From Candidatus Tectimicrobiota bacterium (GTDB lineage Bacteria > UBA8248 > JACPRG01), in contig JACPRG010000007.1 of NCBI GenBank assembly GCA_016190025.1, positions 1-11,011 of the forward strand: DNA of 11,011 nucleotides. The letters are read 5' to 3'. The notes beneath the pieces are model-generated. The model saw only the letters and a program-made list of their open reading frames with translations, searched no databases and had not been told where the DNA came from. Position numbers and translations under genes: made by a program. This document shows, piece by piece, positions 1 through 6,922 of the stretch (position 1 is its first letter; each line of letters opens with the position of its first letter).

Positions 1-438
1 AAGAATGGCGGCTCCACGCACCGGTTGAGACCAGGGTGTGCGTCCGAAAACTGGGGATCACTGAGGGGCTCGGACGGCCGCTCTCCTCGCCGGTTCGATG
101 ACCGGGGGAAAGGGGGCCTGAGACCGCGCGGGAGGGGGGAGGCTCCCTTGCCGTTGCGCGATGCGGCTCCTTCGCTTAGCATAGAAGAAATGCCCGTTCG
201 GGAACCGGACGCAAGACCCCGCTCCGCCCGGGCGGGCAGCCTTCGGGCGCCGAGGGGGGGGACCGCGGCTCAATATCCGGCTGTGCCATTCCGCTTCCTC
301 AAGTCATGTAGGACCTGAAGGGCGACTGACGGCGGTCCCCCGCCCTCCCATGACGCCGGAAGCGGGTTTTCCTTACGGCTCGGGAGGAGGGGGGCGTCGC
401 GCGGATGTCTCCGAGGATTGTATGAGCGAGGGAGGTCC
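1..438. other. non-coding leader upstream of the molybdenum hydroxylase operon
   Basis: I see no convincing gene here. One forward frame is open from base 1 to a stop at 316-318, but its translation is Arg/Gly/Pro-rich with no recognisable motif, as expected by chance in such GC-rich DNA. The only local structures I can point to are a short hairpin at 331-344 (GGCGG, TCCC loop, CCGCC) and a weak sigma70-like pair (TTGCGC at 154-159, 17-base gap, TAGCAT at 177-182) that matches consensus poorly. The promoter of the operon that starts at 439 probably lies in this stretch, but I cannot place it. No tRNA or recognisable riboswitch was found. Confidence 0.5.
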
Positions 439-1305
439 ATGAAACCTGCACCGTTTGAGTACGTTGCGCCGCGGGGCGTGGAGGACGTGCTGGGCCTTTT
501 GGAGCGCTACGGGGAGGAGGCCAAGCTTTTGGCGGGGGGCCAGAGCCTGATGCCCATGCTGGGGATGCGGCTCCACCGGCCGGGGGTCTTGATCGACCTG
601 AACCGGGTGGAGGGCCTGGGAGGCATTCGCCGGGAGGACGGCTGGCTTCGGGTGGGGGCCATGACGCGCCACGCCGAGGTGGAGCGCTCGGAGGTGGTCC
701 GCGAGGCCGCGCCGCTGCTCTCCCGGGCGGTTCCGCTCATCGGCCACCCGGCCATCCGGAACCGGGGGACGCTGGGGGGCAGCCTGGCGCACAACCACCC
801 GGCCTCGGAGCTTCCGGCGGTGGCGGCGGCGCTGGAGGCGCGCATCCACGTCCAGGGTCCTTCGGGCGGCCGGACGCTGTCGCCGCCGGAGTTCTTCACG
901 TCGTATCTGTCCACCGCCCTGGAGGAGAAGGATCTGGTGACGGGAGTGTCCTTCCCGGTTCTGGGGGAGGGGTGGCGCTCCTCTTTTCTGGAGTTCTCGC
1001 GGCGCGTGGGGGATTTCGCCCTGGTGGGAGTGGCGGTCCTTGCGCGGCTGGAGGAGGGGGTGTGCCGGGAGGCGCGGATCGCCCTGACGGGGGTGGGCGG
1101 GGTTCCCGTGCGGGCCTCGGGCGCGGAAGGGGTTCTGAAAGGGGCGGCGCTTTCGCCGGAGGCGATGGAGCGGGCGGCCTCGGCGGTTCGGGAGGAGGTC
1201 GAGCCCTTGTCGGATTTTCACGGTTCATCCGATTATCGGCGCCACCTGTGCGGGGTCCTCACGCGGCGGGCCCTGGCGGAGGTGGCCGGGAGGAACGAGG
1301 AATGA
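439..1305 (+). CDS. FAD-binding (medium) subunit of a molybdenum hydroxylase, CoxM-like
   Basis: This is the flavoprotein subunit of a xanthine dehydrogenase/CO dehydrogenase-family enzyme. It takes electrons from the iron-sulfur subunit onto FAD and passes them to a quinone or other acceptor. The 288 residues match the usual CoxM/CutM length. FAD-contact motifs are visible: AGGQS at 32-36, followed by the MPMLGMRL and DLNRV stretch, then IRNRGTLGGS at 106-115 and HPASELP at 120-126. The ATG at 439 is chosen because GGAGGT at 431-436 precedes it, although only two bases separate them, and because the protein then starts MKPAPFEY as family members do; an in-frame ATG at 418 would add seven unlikely residues. 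The stop overlaps the next start as ATGA, implying translational coupling. Family assignment is secure; the substrate of the complex is not known. Confidence 0.93.
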   Translation: MKPAPFEYVAPRGVEDVLGLLERYGEEAKLLAGGQSLMPMLGMRLHRPGVLIDLNRVEGLGGIRREDGWLRVGAMTRHAEVERSEVVREAAPLLSRAVPLIGHPAIRNRGTLGGSLAHNHPASELPAVAAALEARIHVQGPSGGRTLSPPEFFTSYLSTALEEKDLVTGVSFPVLGEGWRSSFLEFSRRVGDFALVGVAVLARLEEGVCREARIALTGVGGVPVRASGAEGVLKGAALSPEAMERAASAVREEVEPLSDFHGSSDYRRHLCGVLTRRALAEVAGRNEE

Positions 1306-1814
1306 GGACCTTGAAGCCCAGGCGCCACCTTCGCGTCCGGCTGCGGGTGAACGGGCGGGAGGTGAAGCGGGAGGTGGAAGCGAGGAAGAGCCTGGCGGAC
1401 TTTTTGCGCGAGGACCTTCGCCTGACGGGGACACACGTGGGATGCGAGCAGGGGGTGTGCGGGGCGTGCACGGTGCTGGTGGAGGGGGCGCCGGTCCGGT
1501 CGTGCCTGATGCTGGCGGTTCAGGCGGAGGGTTTTTCGGTGGAGACGGTGGAGGGGCTGGCGCCTCCCGAGGGGCCGCTCCATCCGATCCAGGATGCCTT
1601 TCACCGGCATCACGCCCTTCAGTGCGGCTTTTGCACGCCGGGGATTTTGATGACGCTGAAGGCGGCGCTCTCCGAGGGGCGGGAGCGGAGCCGGGAGGAG
1701 ATCCGGGAGCTTTTGTCGGGCAACGTGTGCCGGTGCACGGGGTACCACCACATCGTGGACGCCGTGGAGGACGCGGCGCGGCTCCTCCGACAGGGCGCGG
1801 AGGTGGGGCGATGA
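1302..1814 (+). CDS. [2Fe-2S] (small) subunit of a molybdenum hydroxylase, CoxS-like
   Basis: This subunit carries electrons from the molybdenum site of the large subunit to FAD on the medium subunit. All eight expected cysteine ligands are visible. The N-terminal plant-type ferredoxin cluster has C48, C53, C56 and C68 (CEQGVCGACTV then RSC). The C-terminal helical [2Fe-2S] domain has C108 and C111 (QCGFCTPG) and C143 and C145 (CRCTGY). The length of 170 residues is typical; a slightly long basic N-terminus (MRTLKPRRHLRVRLR) precedes the ferredoxin fold. The ATG overlaps the preceding TGA by four bases, with GGGAGG at about 1288-1293 as ribosome binding site. The 3' end likewise overlaps the large subunit start. 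Complete ligands and coupling on both sides argue for an intact, functional complex. No twin-arginine signal is seen, so it is likely cytoplasmic. Confidence 0.95.
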   Translation: MRTLKPRRHLRVRLRVNGREVKREVEARKSLADFLREDLRLTGTHVGCEQGVCGACTVLVEGAPVRSCLMLAVQAEGFSVETVEGLAPPEGPLHPIQDAFHRHHALQCGFCTPGILMTLKAALSEGRERSREEIRELLSGNVCRCTGYHHIVDAVEDAARLLRQGAEVGR

Positions 1815-4159
1815 CGGTGCCCTTTCTGCGGAACCCCCGGTTTTTCGGGGCGCGGGTCCCCCGGACGGAGGACCGGCGGCTTTTGACGGGGAACGGCCGG
1901 TACGTGGACGACCTGCCCGCAGAGGGCGCCCTGCACACGGCCTTTCTGCGCTCCCCCTACGCCCACGCCCGGATTAAGTCCATCGACCTCTCGGGGTGCG
2001 CCGCCGCCGGGGCCGTCGCCGCCTTCACCGCCGAGGACCTGGGACCGCTTTCTTCAAAACCGTTTCCCATCCAGGCCCCCCACCCCGCCCTCCGGGGCCA
2101 CAGCTGGGCCGCCCTGGCCAAGGGGAAGGTCCGCTTTTACGGGGAGCCGGTGGCGGTGGCCGTGGCCGCGAGCCGGGCGCAGGCCGAGGACGCCCTGGAA
2201 GCCGCGCGCGTGGAATACGAGCCGCTCCCGGCCGTGAGTCACCCCCTCCGGGCCCTGGAGCCCGGCGCGCCGCTGGTTCAGGAGGGCGTCCAGGACAACC
2301 TGGCGGCCCATCTGAAGGCCAAGATCGGGGATCCCGACGGAATCCTTCCCACGGCGCCCCACGTCGAGGACTTCGAGCTGCGGACCCAGCGCGGGTCGGC
2401 CGGGGCGATGGAGTGCCGGGGGGTCCTCGCTCAGTACGACGAGAAATTCGACCGGCTCCGGATCTACGACTCCACCCAGGCCCCTCACGCCGTCCGCCAG
2501 CGGGTCGCCCTGTTGCTCGGGCGCCCGGAGGACTCCGTCGAGGTGATCGCCCCGGACGTAGGGGGCGGCTTCGGGCCCAAGGGGAGCTTTTACCCCGAAG
2601 AGCTCGTCGTCCCTTGGCTGGCGGTTCGGCTCCGGCGGCCGGTGAAGTGGACCGATGACCGGCTCGAATTCATCCAGGCCGGAATCCAGGAGCGGGAGGG
2701 GATCCACAAGGTCACCGTCGGGTTCGACGACGAGGGGCGGGTCCTCGCCCTGAAGGTCCGCTCGGTCATGGACATCGGCGCCTATCCGGTGTACGGCCTC
2801 ATCAATCCGATGAACGTCATGACCCACGCCGTCGGGCTCTACAAGATCCGCCACTACTCCAGCGAAATGGACGTGGCGTACACCCACCGGGTTCCCTGCG
2901 GGCCCGTCCGCGGGGCCGGCCGACCGGAGGGGACGTTCATCATCGAGCGGACGATGGACCGCATCGCGGGCGTCCTGGGCCTCGACCGCGCGGAGGTGCG
3001 GTTCCGGAACCTCATCCGGCCCGAGGAGATGCCCTACAACGTCGGGCTGCCCACCTGGGCGGGGCCGATGACCTACGAGAGCGGCGACTACCCGGAGCTC
3101 TTGAGGCGGACTTTGGAAAAGGCCGGGTATGAATCCCTGCGCCGCCGGGATCGCCGCGGAGAAGGGGAGAGGCGGGTCGGCGTGGGCGTCGCCTGCAACA
3201 TCGAGATGACGGGAAGCGGTCCCTTCGAGGGCGCGAGGATCCGGATCGAGCCGGGCGGGAAGGTCGTCGTCGCCACCGGCGCCAGTCCCCAGGGGCAGGG
3301 CCACGTGACGGCCTTCGCCCAGGTGGCCGCCGACGCGATGGGGGTCGCCCTGGAGGACGTGCGCGTGGTCACCGGGGACACCAACCACATCACCTACGGG
3401 GTTGGGACGTTCGGCAGCCGGAGCACGGTGAACGCCTCCTCGGCCATCCTCCTGGCGGCCCGGACCATCCGCGAGAAGGCCCTCTCCCTGGCGGCCGGGT
3501 GGCTGGAGGCGCGCCAGGAAGACCTGGCCCTCGAAGACGGAAAGGTGTTCGTGAAAGGGACGCCGGAGCGTTCGATGACCCTGGGCGAGATCGCCCGGTA
3601 CTCCGTGAACGGCGCGCCGGGAAAGCCCCTTCCCCCCGGGACAAAGCTGGGACTCGAGGCGGAAGACTATTTCCGGCCAGCCGTGCCCGCCTACGCCTGC
3701 GGGGCTCACGTGGCCGTCGTCGAGGTGGACCCGGAGACCGGGTTCGTCAAGGTCCTCCAGTTCGTCGTCGGCCACGATTGCGGCCGGATCGTCAATCCCC
3801 TGCTGGTGGACGGCCAGGTGCACGGCGGCGTGGCGCACGGGATCGGCGACGCCCTCATTGAGGAGTTGGCCTTCGACGAGAATGGACTGCCCCTCGCCTC
3901 CACCTTCCTGGATTACCTTCTCCCCCTCTCCACCGACGTCCCGCCCATCGAGACCGTTCATCTGGAAAGCCCCTGTCCGACCAATCCGGCCGGGGTGAAG
4001 GGGGCCGGGGAGGGCGGGACCATCGGGGCGCTCTCGGCGGTCGTCTCGGCCATCGAAGACGCCCTGGGGCCGCTGGGAGTCCGGGTGAACGAGTCCTTCC
4101 TCCCTCCCGCGAGGCTTTGCGCCTTGATCCAGGAGCAGACCCGGAAGAAGGGCCCCTAG
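1811..4159 (+). CDS. molybdopterin-binding (large) catalytic subunit, xanthine dehydrogenase/CoxL form II-like
   Basis: The 782-residue catalytic subunit binds the Mo-pterin cytosine dinucleotide cofactor and would hydroxylate or oxidise the substrate with water-derived oxygen. Visible family features include the N-terminal GARVPRTEDRRLLTG (start of the a/b hammerhead domain), the pterin-contact DVGGGFGPKG, GPVRGAGRPEG at 364-374, QGQGH, GTFGSRST, and the catalytic glutamate E734 in GVKGAGEGG. The active-site loop is of the RGAGR type typical of form II/CoxL-like enzymes and lacks the Cys of the AYxCSFR loop that defines true form I CO dehydrogenase. Substrate could therefore be an aldehyde, N-heterocycle or aromatic compound; CO is unproven. 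GGAGGT at 1799-1804 precedes the ATG by six bases, and the ATG overlaps the small-subunit stop. The TAG stop shares a CTAG with the convergent membrane-protein gene. Confidence 0.93.
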   Translation: MTVPFLRNPRFFGARVPRTEDRRLLTGNGRYVDDLPAEGALHTAFLRSPYAHARIKSIDLSGCAAAGAVAAFTAEDLGPLSSKPFPIQAPHPALRGHSWAALAKGKVRFYGEPVAVAVAASRAQAEDALEAARVEYEPLPAVSHPLRALEPGAPLVQEGVQDNLAAHLKAKIGDPDGILPTAPHVEDFELRTQRGSAGAMECRGVLAQYDEKFDRLRIYDSTQAPHAVRQRVALLLGRPEDSVEVIAPDVGGGFGPKGSFYPEELVVPWLAVRLRRPVKWTDDRLEFIQAGIQEREGIHKVTVGFDDEGRVLALKVRSVMDIGAYPVYGLINPMNVMTHAVGLYKIRHYSSEMDVAYTHRVPCGPVRGAGRPEGTFIIERTMDRIAGVLGLDRAEVRFRNLIRPEEMPYNVGLPTWAGPMTYESGDYPELLRRTLEKAGYESLRRRDRRGEGERRVGVGVACNIEMTGSGPFEGARIRIEPGGKVVVATGASPQGQGHVTAFAQVAADAMGVALEDVRVVTGDTNHITYGVGTFGSRSTVNASSAILLAARTIREKALSLAAGWLEARQEDLALEDGKVFVKGTPERSMTLGEIARYSVNGAPGKPLPPGTKLGLEAEDYFRPAVPAYACGAHVAVVEVDPETGFVKVLQFVVGHDCGRIVNPLLVDGQVHGGVAHGIGDALIEELAFDENGLPLASTFLDYLLPLSTDVPPIETVHLESPCPTNPAGVKGAGEGGTIGALSAVVSAIEDALGPLGVRVNESFLPPARLCALIQEQTRKKGP

Positions 4160-5220
4160 CCGGGGGAGAATTTTCCGAACGGAGGGGCAGTCGTCTTCCC
4201 CGATTCGCCGGGAGGCGGGTCGGGGGCGGAGCCCGCCGGGAACAGGCAAAAAAGCCCTCCGATCAGGCGGATGAGGATCGTGAGGGCGAACTCAGAGACG
4301 GAAACGGCCAGCATGATCTCCGCCGGGACGCCCAGCGGCTGAAACAGGGAGACGTAGGTCAGATCCCTCACGCCGAGGCCGCTGAAGCTGATGGGGAGCC
4401 CGGTGGCCATGAGCGACAGGGGGACAAGGCCCATGTAATAGCCGAACCCCGCGGCGGCGCCGAGCCCTCTGGCCAGGGCGAAGACGGCCAGGGTGTGGAA
4501 GAAGTGCCCGGCGGTGGCGACCCCCAACAGGAAGGGGAGCCGGCCCGAGCGTCGCCAGAGCAGCCCAAGGCCCTCCTGCAGGCCGGCGAGGGACTTTCGG
4601 ACCCTGGGCGTCCGGAAGAGCGGCAGTCGCGTCAGTGCCCCGGCGACGCGGGCGCTGCTGAGGAGGCCGAGCGTCGCCAGGGCCGCCAGGCTGAAGAGCC
4701 CGACGTCCAGCAGGAGCCCCCCGGCCTCGCGGCGCGAGAGGATCCCCCCGAAGAGGAACCAGGCCAGGAGCGCGTTCAGGACCTGGCCGACGAATCCCGC
4801 CACGCGGTCCATGGCGACGGCGGCCACGCTCCCTTCCATCCGCCCCGCGGTCCGGGAGACGGCCCAGACCCTCCACGCGTCGGTCCCCAGCGTGCCGGGC
4901 AGGAGGAGCCCGAAAAACTGCCCCTCCCACTGAATCCGAAAAATCTTCCCGTACGCCAGGGGAAACCCCTGCGCCCTAAGAAGCATCCAGAGCCGGAGCG
5001 CGCGGAAAAGCACCAGCGCGAGGGTGAGGCAGATAAAGGCCAGGAGCAGAGGCCCCCAATCCAGGCGGGCGAGGGCGGACCGGAAACCTCCCAGGTCGAT
5101 CCAGCGCAGGATGAAGAGAAAGACCGCCAGGCTGATTCCCCACCGCCACCAGGAGGACCTCCACCCTCCCCGGCGGGATTCCCCGGCTGTCGGACGCCGC
5201 CCTTTTTCGCTTTCGAGCAA
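4156..5220 (-). CDS. lipid flippase-like membrane protein (LPG synthase TM domain / UPF0104)
   Basis: This is a polytopic inner-membrane protein with about eight hydrophobic segments, 354 residues from the TTG start. It carries the conserved motifs of the MprF transmembrane/flippase family: FRALRLWMLLRAQG at 72-85, PGTLGTDAWR at 108-117, MDRVAGF at 137-143 and LPISFSGLGVRD at 275-286. The cytosolic aminoacyl-transferase domain of MprF is absent, so it should not be called lysylphosphatidylglycerol synthase; movement of a lipid or polyprenol-linked precursor is the likelier role. No Met occurs near the N-terminus. The start is set at the TTG at 5220 because AGGAG (complement of 5228-5232) lies seven bases upstream and the longer open frame runs into the divergent gene. 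The Pro-rich C-terminal tail of about 28 residues is probably cytoplasmic. Its stop overlaps the stop of the convergent large-subunit gene. Confidence 0.85.
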   Translation of the reverse strand: MLESEKGRRPTAGESRRGGWRSSWWRWGISLAVFLFILRWIDLGGFRSALARLDWGPLLLAFICLTLALVLFRALRLWMLLRAQGFPLAYGKIFRIQWEGQFFGLLLPGTLGTDAWRVWAVSRTAGRMEGSVAAVAMDRVAGFVGQVLNALLAWFLFGGILSRREAGGLLLDVGLFSLAALATLGLLSSARVAGALTRLPLFRTPRVRKSLAGLQEGLGLLWRRSGRLPFLLGVATAGHFFHTLAVFALARGLGAAAGFGYYMGLVPLSLMATGLPISFSGLGVRDLTYVSLFQPLGVPAEIMLAVSVSEFALTILIRLIGGLFCLFPAGSAPDPPPGESGKTTAPPFGKFSPG

Positions 5221-5227
5221 GGTCTCG

Positions 5228-5232
5228 CTCCT
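5228..5232 (-). promoter_or_regulatory. ribosome binding site supporting a TTG start
   Basis: AGGAG on the minus strand, seven bases before the TTG at 5220. This site decides the start of the flippase-like gene, because the reading frame has no nearby ATG or GTG with comparable signal. Confidence 0.7.
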
Positions 5233-5246
5233 TTCCGTCCAGGCAC

Positions 5247-5252
5247 AGTATA
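5247..5252 (-). promoter_or_regulatory. possible -10 element of the flippase-like gene
   Basis: The minus strand reads TATACT, five of six matches to TATAAT, placed about 27 bases before the TTG start. At the expected -35 distance the sequence is GGGCAA, a poor match, and that region falls inside the palindrome at 5260-5279. An activator-dependent or repressed promoter would fit, but this is inference. Confidence 0.35.
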
Positions 5253-5259
5253 AGTCCGG

Positions 5260-5279
5260 GGGCGGGCCGTTGCCCGCCC
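5260..5279. promoter_or_regulatory. perfect 8-bp palindrome in divergent intergenic region, candidate operator
   Basis: GGGCGGGC at 5260-5267 and GCCCGCCC at 5272-5279 form a perfect inverted repeat around CGTT. It lies where the -35 region of the leftward promoter is expected, and between two divergent genes, which is a typical operator position. It has no T-run, so a terminator role is unlikely. Confidence 0.4.
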
Positions 5280-5325
5280 AAGGGAAATCTGCTAAACCCG
5301 TTGCCCGGGCGACGGCCTGGGCAAC
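5269..5325. repeat. three GTTGCCC heptamers (two direct, one inverted)
   Basis: GTTGCCC occurs at 5269-5275 and 5300-5306, each inside the ten-base direct repeat CCGTTGCCCG (5267-5276 and 5298-5307, offset 31 bases, close to three helical turns). The inverse, GGGCAAC, is at 5319-5325. The last two make a 7-bp inverted repeat with a 12-base spacer. Clustering in a 141-base divergent region suggests binding sites for one regulator acting on both genes; the regulator is not in the window. Confidence 0.4.
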
Positions 5326-5361
5326 AGGAGGTTCATTCTCTCCTCGATGACAGGAGTTTCC

Positions 5362-6669
5362 ATGAAAAGACCCCTCTCCCCTCGTCGGAGAACATCGGTC
5401 CGGCGGCTGTTGAACGGGCGGCTCCGGGCCCTGTGGGTCGCGGCCATTGCGGCCGCGATTCTCGCGTCCGGGGCGTCCCCGCGGGCCGAGGCGTCCGGCC
5501 GCGAGGTGGCCGTCGTCGTCGGCGTGAGCCGGTTCGCCGTCGAGCAGGCGCCGGGCCGGAGGCCGGAGGTCCGGCCGGACCGCGGACTGACCTGGATCTT
5601 CCGCCCCGGCCCATCCAAGGAAAGCCCCTGGACGCGCGAAGAGGTCGTGGACCCCGACAGCGAGGTCGTTCACCGGGTCCTCCTGCTGGACCTGGAGGGC
5701 CGCGGCGAGAAGGTGCTCCTCACGGCGGGCGCGAACCGGTCAATCCTGAAGCTCTATCGCAACCGGGATGGGCGATGGGTTCCGGAGGTCTTGTGGAGCC
5801 CGGTGTTCGACCCGAAGCGGTCGCGGCTGCGGGATTTCCGGGTCGCGGACGTGGACGGGGACGGCGCGCTCGACATCGTCGTCGGCACCCATCCCAAGGG
5901 GGTCGTGGCGGTCGTGAGACGGACGGCGGACGGCTGGAAGGCCCGGGAGCTGAGCCGCGAGGACCGGACCTGGGTCCACGAGATCGCCGTCGGCGGGGTC
6001 CGCTTCCCTTCCGGCCCGCCCGACTTTTTCGCCACCTTCTCGCAACCCAACGTGGTCCCCGGAAAGCCGCAGCTCGGCCGGATCGTGGCCTGGCGGTGGG
6101 ACGGAGGGCGGTTTCAGCCCTCCGTGGTGGAGTCGTTCGACCGGGCGCACGCGAAGGAGATCGCCGTGGGCGACGTCGACGGGGACGGACGCCCGGCACT
6201 GGTGGCCGCCCTGGAGGGCTTGACCCGCCTGACGCAAGAGGGCGGGAGGAGCCGCGCGGAGCTCGTCGAGCCGGCGCGCGTGAAGGTCTATCGCTGGCGC
6301 TCGGGGAAGTGGGAATCCGAGGAGATCGCCACCGTCCCCGACCTCAGCCTCCGCTCGGTGGCCATCGGGGACGCCGACAACGACGGCGTGGCCGACATCG
6401 TCCTGGGGCCGCGGCGGGCCGGCGTGCGGATCCTGCGGCGCGCTCCGGGCGGCTGGGTCCAGAGCGTCATCGACCCCAAAGCGGCGGGCGTCAACCTCCC
6501 CCTCCTCATCGCCGACCTCGACGGCGACGGAAAGAACGAGGTCCTGGCCGCCTCCGATTTCACGGGCGAGATCCTGCGCTACTCCTGGAACGGAAAGGAG
6601 TGGGAGCGATCCGTGTTCGCCCGCATCCCCAAAGAGCACTGGACCTGGTCGATGGAGATCTCCCGTTGA
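5362..6669 (+). CDS. secreted FG-GAP/VCBS-repeat beta-propeller protein
   Basis: The 435-residue protein begins with a signal peptide: a long basic n-region (MKRPLSPRRRTSVRRLL), a hydrophobic core ALWVAAIAAAILASGA at 23-38, and a likely cleavage after AEA near residue 44. The mature part contains four calcium-type DxDxDG loops, at about 163 (DVDGDGALD), 271 (DVDGDGRPA), 337 (DADNDGVAD) and 385 (DLDGDGKNE). Each follows a hydrophobic strand as in FG-GAP/VCBS propeller blades. It should be exported and may act in binding or surface assembly; no catalytic motif or C-terminal anchor is visible. The start at 5362 is preferred over an in-frame ATG at 5347 because AGGAG at 5352-5356 lies five bases upstream. 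It is transcribed away from the flippase-like gene across a shared control region. The precise role is unknown. Confidence 0.8.
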   Translation: MKRPLSPRRRTSVRRLLNGRLRALWVAAIAAAILASGASPRAEASGREVAVVVGVSRFAVEQAPGRRPEVRPDRGLTWIFRPGPSKESPWTREEVVDPDSEVVHRVLLLDLEGRGEKVLLTAGANRSILKLYRNRDGRWVPEVLWSPVFDPKRSRLRDFRVADVDGDGALDIVVGTHPKGVVAVVRRTADGWKARELSREDRTWVHEIAVGGVRFPSGPPDFFATFSQPNVVPGKPQLGRIVAWRWDGGRFQPSVVESFDRAHAKEIAVGDVDGDGRPALVAALEGLTRLTQEGGRSRAELVEPARVKVYRWRSGKWESEEIATVPDLSLRSVAIGDADNDGVADIVLGPRRAGVRILRRAPGGWVQSVIDPKAAGVNLPLLIADLDGDGKNEVLAASDFTGEILRYSWNGKEWERSVFARIPKEHWTWSMEISR

Positions 6670-6678
6670 GAACGGAGC

Positions 6679-6717
6679 GGGCCGGAATCCCCGGGAAATC
6701 CCCCGGCGGGCCTTTTT
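6679..6717 (+). terminator. possible imperfect intrinsic terminator after the FG-GAP gene
   Basis: Ten bases past the stop, an inner stem CCGGG (6691-6695) / CCCGG (6702-6706) with a six-base loop is flanked by an outer GGCC (6680-6683) / GGCC (6709-6712) stem. A run of five T at 6713-6717 follows directly. Position and T-run fit a terminator, but the internal loops make it weak. Confidence 0.4.
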
Positions 6718-6877
6718 GAAAGCCGGCCTTCCGGGACGCTTTTCCCCGCTCCAAGAGCGTCCCCCGCGACGCCGAAACCTCCCCCCCTTCCAGGTCCGAC
6801 AAGCGCGCGGACAGGGCTGGCGGAAAACCCTCGGCGGGCGGTCCGGCGGCCGGACGGCTCGATTGCCGCGCCGCGCT

Positions 6878-6887
6878 GTGCTATAAA
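6878..6887 (+). promoter_or_regulatory. extended -10 promoter candidate for the GT-MTase gene
   Basis: TGTG-C-TATAAA gives an extended -10 (TG, one base, TATAAA at 6882-6887; five of six to TATAAT). It lies about 35 bases before the gene in a short stretch that is clearly AT-richer than its surroundings. No good -35 hexamer is seen at 16-18 bases upstream, which extended -10 promoters can tolerate. Confidence 0.45.
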
Positions 6888-6922
6888 GGCTTAATTTCGT
6901 TGGTGATGGGGAGCCTTTGGAC

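Noticed and set aside
88..103. T-arm-like sequence (CCGGTTCGATGACCGG), possible tRNA
   Set aside because: The loop has eight bases instead of seven and no acceptor, D or anticodon stems can be formed around it.
1..318. Forward frame open from the window edge to a stop at 316-318, possible end of a gene
   Set aside because: The translation is Arg/Gly/Pro-rich without motifs or predicted folds, and open frames of this size arise by chance on both strands in DNA this rich in GC.
439..4159. Calling the operon an aerobic carbon monoxide dehydrogenase
   Set aside because: The copper-binding Cys loop of form I CoxL is missing and no coxDEFG genes are seen, so only family-level naming is justified.
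2054..4249. 731-residue frame on the minus strand opposite the large-subunit gene
   Set aside because: It is the shadow of a gene with clear family motifs; its translation has no recognisable domain and is low in complexity.
5221..5673. N-terminal extension of the flippase-like protein from an ATG at 5673
   Set aside because: It would run through the divergent control region and antisense to the FG-GAP signal peptide. The TTG at 5220 has a good ribosome binding site and gives the normal family length.
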